NCBI GenBank assembly: GCA_045106985.1
Contig: JBGCFQ010000033.1
Coordinates: forward strand, 1 to 64,000
Reading direction: 5' to 3'
DNA: 64,000 nucleotides
Source: JAUIET01 sp045106985
GTDB lineage: Bacteria; Pseudomonadota; Gammaproteobacteria; Pseudomonadales; JAUIET01
Shown: positions 62,984-64,000 of the stretch, piece by piece
Numbering within the stretch: the stretch's first letter is position 1
Layout of the letters: each line of letters starts with the position of its first letter
Notes under the pieces: generated by a model
The model's database searches: none
Seen by the model: only the letters and a program-made list of their open reading frames with translations
Told to the model about the DNA's origin: nothing
Position numbers and translations under genes: made by a program

Positions 62984-63163
62984 CTTACGGCTGGTTCGCT
63001 ACACTATTGGCGAGGTGGGTTCTGCATTAGCTCACCACTGCAACGTACTCGCGCTGAATCAGGCTGCTCTGCCTGCTTCAGCCAGATTCTTGCCGGAGAC
63101 CCTTACACCGGCGAGGTGAGACAAAGCCCCCTAAATTTGTTTTTACCCCTCCAGCTGGTCATA

Positions 63164-64000
63164 ATGCGGCGCAGCCATACACGGCACCATCATTATATCG
63201 AGCAATATGTGACTTCACGCGACTACGACGCAAACACTACCGAGCAAGGCATCTGGAGTATCGATGACTTTCCGGTTTCTCCTGTAGAGGGCAAAACAAG
63301 ATTTCACGACTTTGATTTACCCGCAGAATTAATGCATGCCATTGCCGATTTGGGCTTCGAATATTGTTCGCCTATCCAGGCAGAGATTCTTCCACACACC
63401 CTGCAGGGTGTGGACGCGATCGGCAAAGCCCAAACAGGAACGGGAAAAACGGCGGCATTTCTTATTACCGTAATTACCAATATGCTCGAAAACCCGGGTG
63501 ACGACGAGCGTTATCTGGGCGAACCAAAAGCTGTTGTTCTAGCACCTACTCGTGAATTGGCTATGCAAATTGCCGAAGACGCGGCATTGCTTACCAAACA
63601 CTGTGATCTAAATGTAGCCCTTTTGATTGGCGGCACTGATTACGATCGCCAACTAAAAACGCTGCACAATAATGTAGTGGATATTCTTGTGGGCACACCT
63701 GGACGTTTGATGGACTTTGTTGAACGCAACGAAGTTCAGCTGCATTTAGTGGAAACCATGATTATTGATGAAGCCGACCGCATGTTGGATATGGGCTTTA
63801 TTCCGCAAGTACGCCGCATTGTTAAACAAACTCCGCCACGAACGCATCGCCAAACGTTGATGTTCAGTGCAACCTTCACGCCCACCATTCTTGATTTGAT
63901 TGAGCGCTGGACTGATAAGCCGGTTACCATCGAAATTGAACCTGATAGAGTGGCTACTGACTCGGTTGACCAGCGCATTTATCTAGTGAGCGAAGATAAA
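63164..64000 (+). CDS. rhlB: DEAD-box RNA helicase, RhlB-like, cut by the window end
   Basis: At least 279 codons of an RNA helicase that continues past the right edge. In frame: Q motif GFEYCSPIQAEILP, GKAQTGTGKTAAF, PTRELAMQ, GGTDYDRQLKTL, GTPGRLMDF, DEADRMLDMGF and SATF. The RFHDFDLPAELMHAIADLGF opening and GGxDYDxQL are RhlB-like features. An His/Arg-rich N-terminal extension (ATG at 63164) precedes the conserved part; the frame is open further upstream to at least a GTG at 63116, so the start is not certain. Degradosome or RNA-remodelling role by family. Confidence 0.85.
   Translation, partial: MRRSHTRHHHYIEQYVTSRDYDANTTEQGIWSIDDFPVSPVEGKTRFHDFDLPAELMHAIADLGFEYCSPIQAEILPHTLQGVDAIGKAQTGTGKTAAFLITVITNMLENPGDDERYLGEPKAVVLAPTRELAMQIAEDAALLTKHCDLNVALLIGGTDYDRQLKTLHNNVVDILVGTPGRLMDFVERNEVQLHLVETMIIDEADRMLDMGFIPQVRRIVKQTPPRTHRQTLMFSATFTPTILDLIERWTDKPVTIEIEPDRVATDSVDQRIYLVSEDK

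Noticed and set aside
1..64000. Prophage, insertion sequence, CRISPR or integron
   Set aside because: No transposase, integrase, phage structural gene or regularly spaced repeat array was found on either strand.

Overview
The window looks like a chromosome segment of a marine, heterotrophic gammaproteobacterium close to the Pseudomonadales/Cellvibrionales branch. The best evidence is the block at 48.7-59.5 kb. On the minus strand it reads TPR lipoprotein - lolB - ispE - tRNA-Gln - prs - rplY - pth - ychF - tRNA-Met, and divergently hemA - prfA - prmC. This is the order I know from Pseudomonas. Two TonB-dependent receptors, many serine/amido-hydrolases, short-chain dehydrogenases, a PQQ alcohol dehydrogenase and organosulfonate genes fit a seawater organism that scavenges algal organic matter. 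I see no phage, transposase, CRISPR array or rRNA.

Layout. 0.3-3.1 kb: exported beta-lactamase-family hydrolase and an RhlE-type DEAD-box helicase. 3.4-6.7 kb: minus-strand operon SDR - acyl-CoA ligase - SDR. 6.8-15.7 kb: diguanylate cyclase, small membrane protein, NAD-sugar epimerase, lone XdhC, threonine ammonia-lyase, MFS, amidohydrolase, alpha/beta hydrolase. 15.8-21.7 kb: nucleotide-transporter-like MFS, DUF2855, lipoprotein-type quinohemoprotein dehydrogenase, DUF3291, double cupin. 22.0-27.3 kb: a plus-strand cassette of CuyA-like L-cysteate sulfo-lyase, HpsN-like (HisD-family) dehydrogenase, DegT aminotransferase and Asp/Glu-type racemase, facing an EamA transporter. 27.3-37.9 kb: small proteins, TonB receptor and P1 peptidase, a second-type EF-G, phosphodiesterase, VTT protein, second serine hydrolase. 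38.3-48.6 kb: flippase, PRMT-like methyltransferase, SutA-like small protein, a truncated lipoprotein/Rossmann gene, luciferase-like oxidoreductase, second TonB receptor, DUF333-like lipoprotein. 48.7-59.5 kb: the housekeeping block. 59.5-64.0 kb: a REC-PAS sensor split by a ten-A run from a degenerate histidine-kinase part, DoxX, and a DEAD-box helicase (RhlB-like) running off the right end.

The most interesting system is the sulfonate cassette at 21.9-26.4 kb. A HisD-family enzyme makes an acid from an alcohol in four electrons, a two-cysteine racemase can swap the alpha-carbon, and CuyA breaks L-cysteate into pyruvate, ammonia and sulfite. Together these would make a complete short route from D-cysteinolate (2-amino-3-hydroxypropanesulfonate) through D- and L-cysteate to pyruvate. 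An alternative is dihydroxypropanesulfonate to sulfolactate, with DegT linking sulfopyruvate and cysteate. The substrate is inference; the family assignments rest on visible motifs. Second in interest is the split sensor at 59.5-62.1 kb: a -1 shift on the A10 run would fuse both ORFs into one protein of about 851 residues whose kinase part lacks the phospho-accepting histidine.
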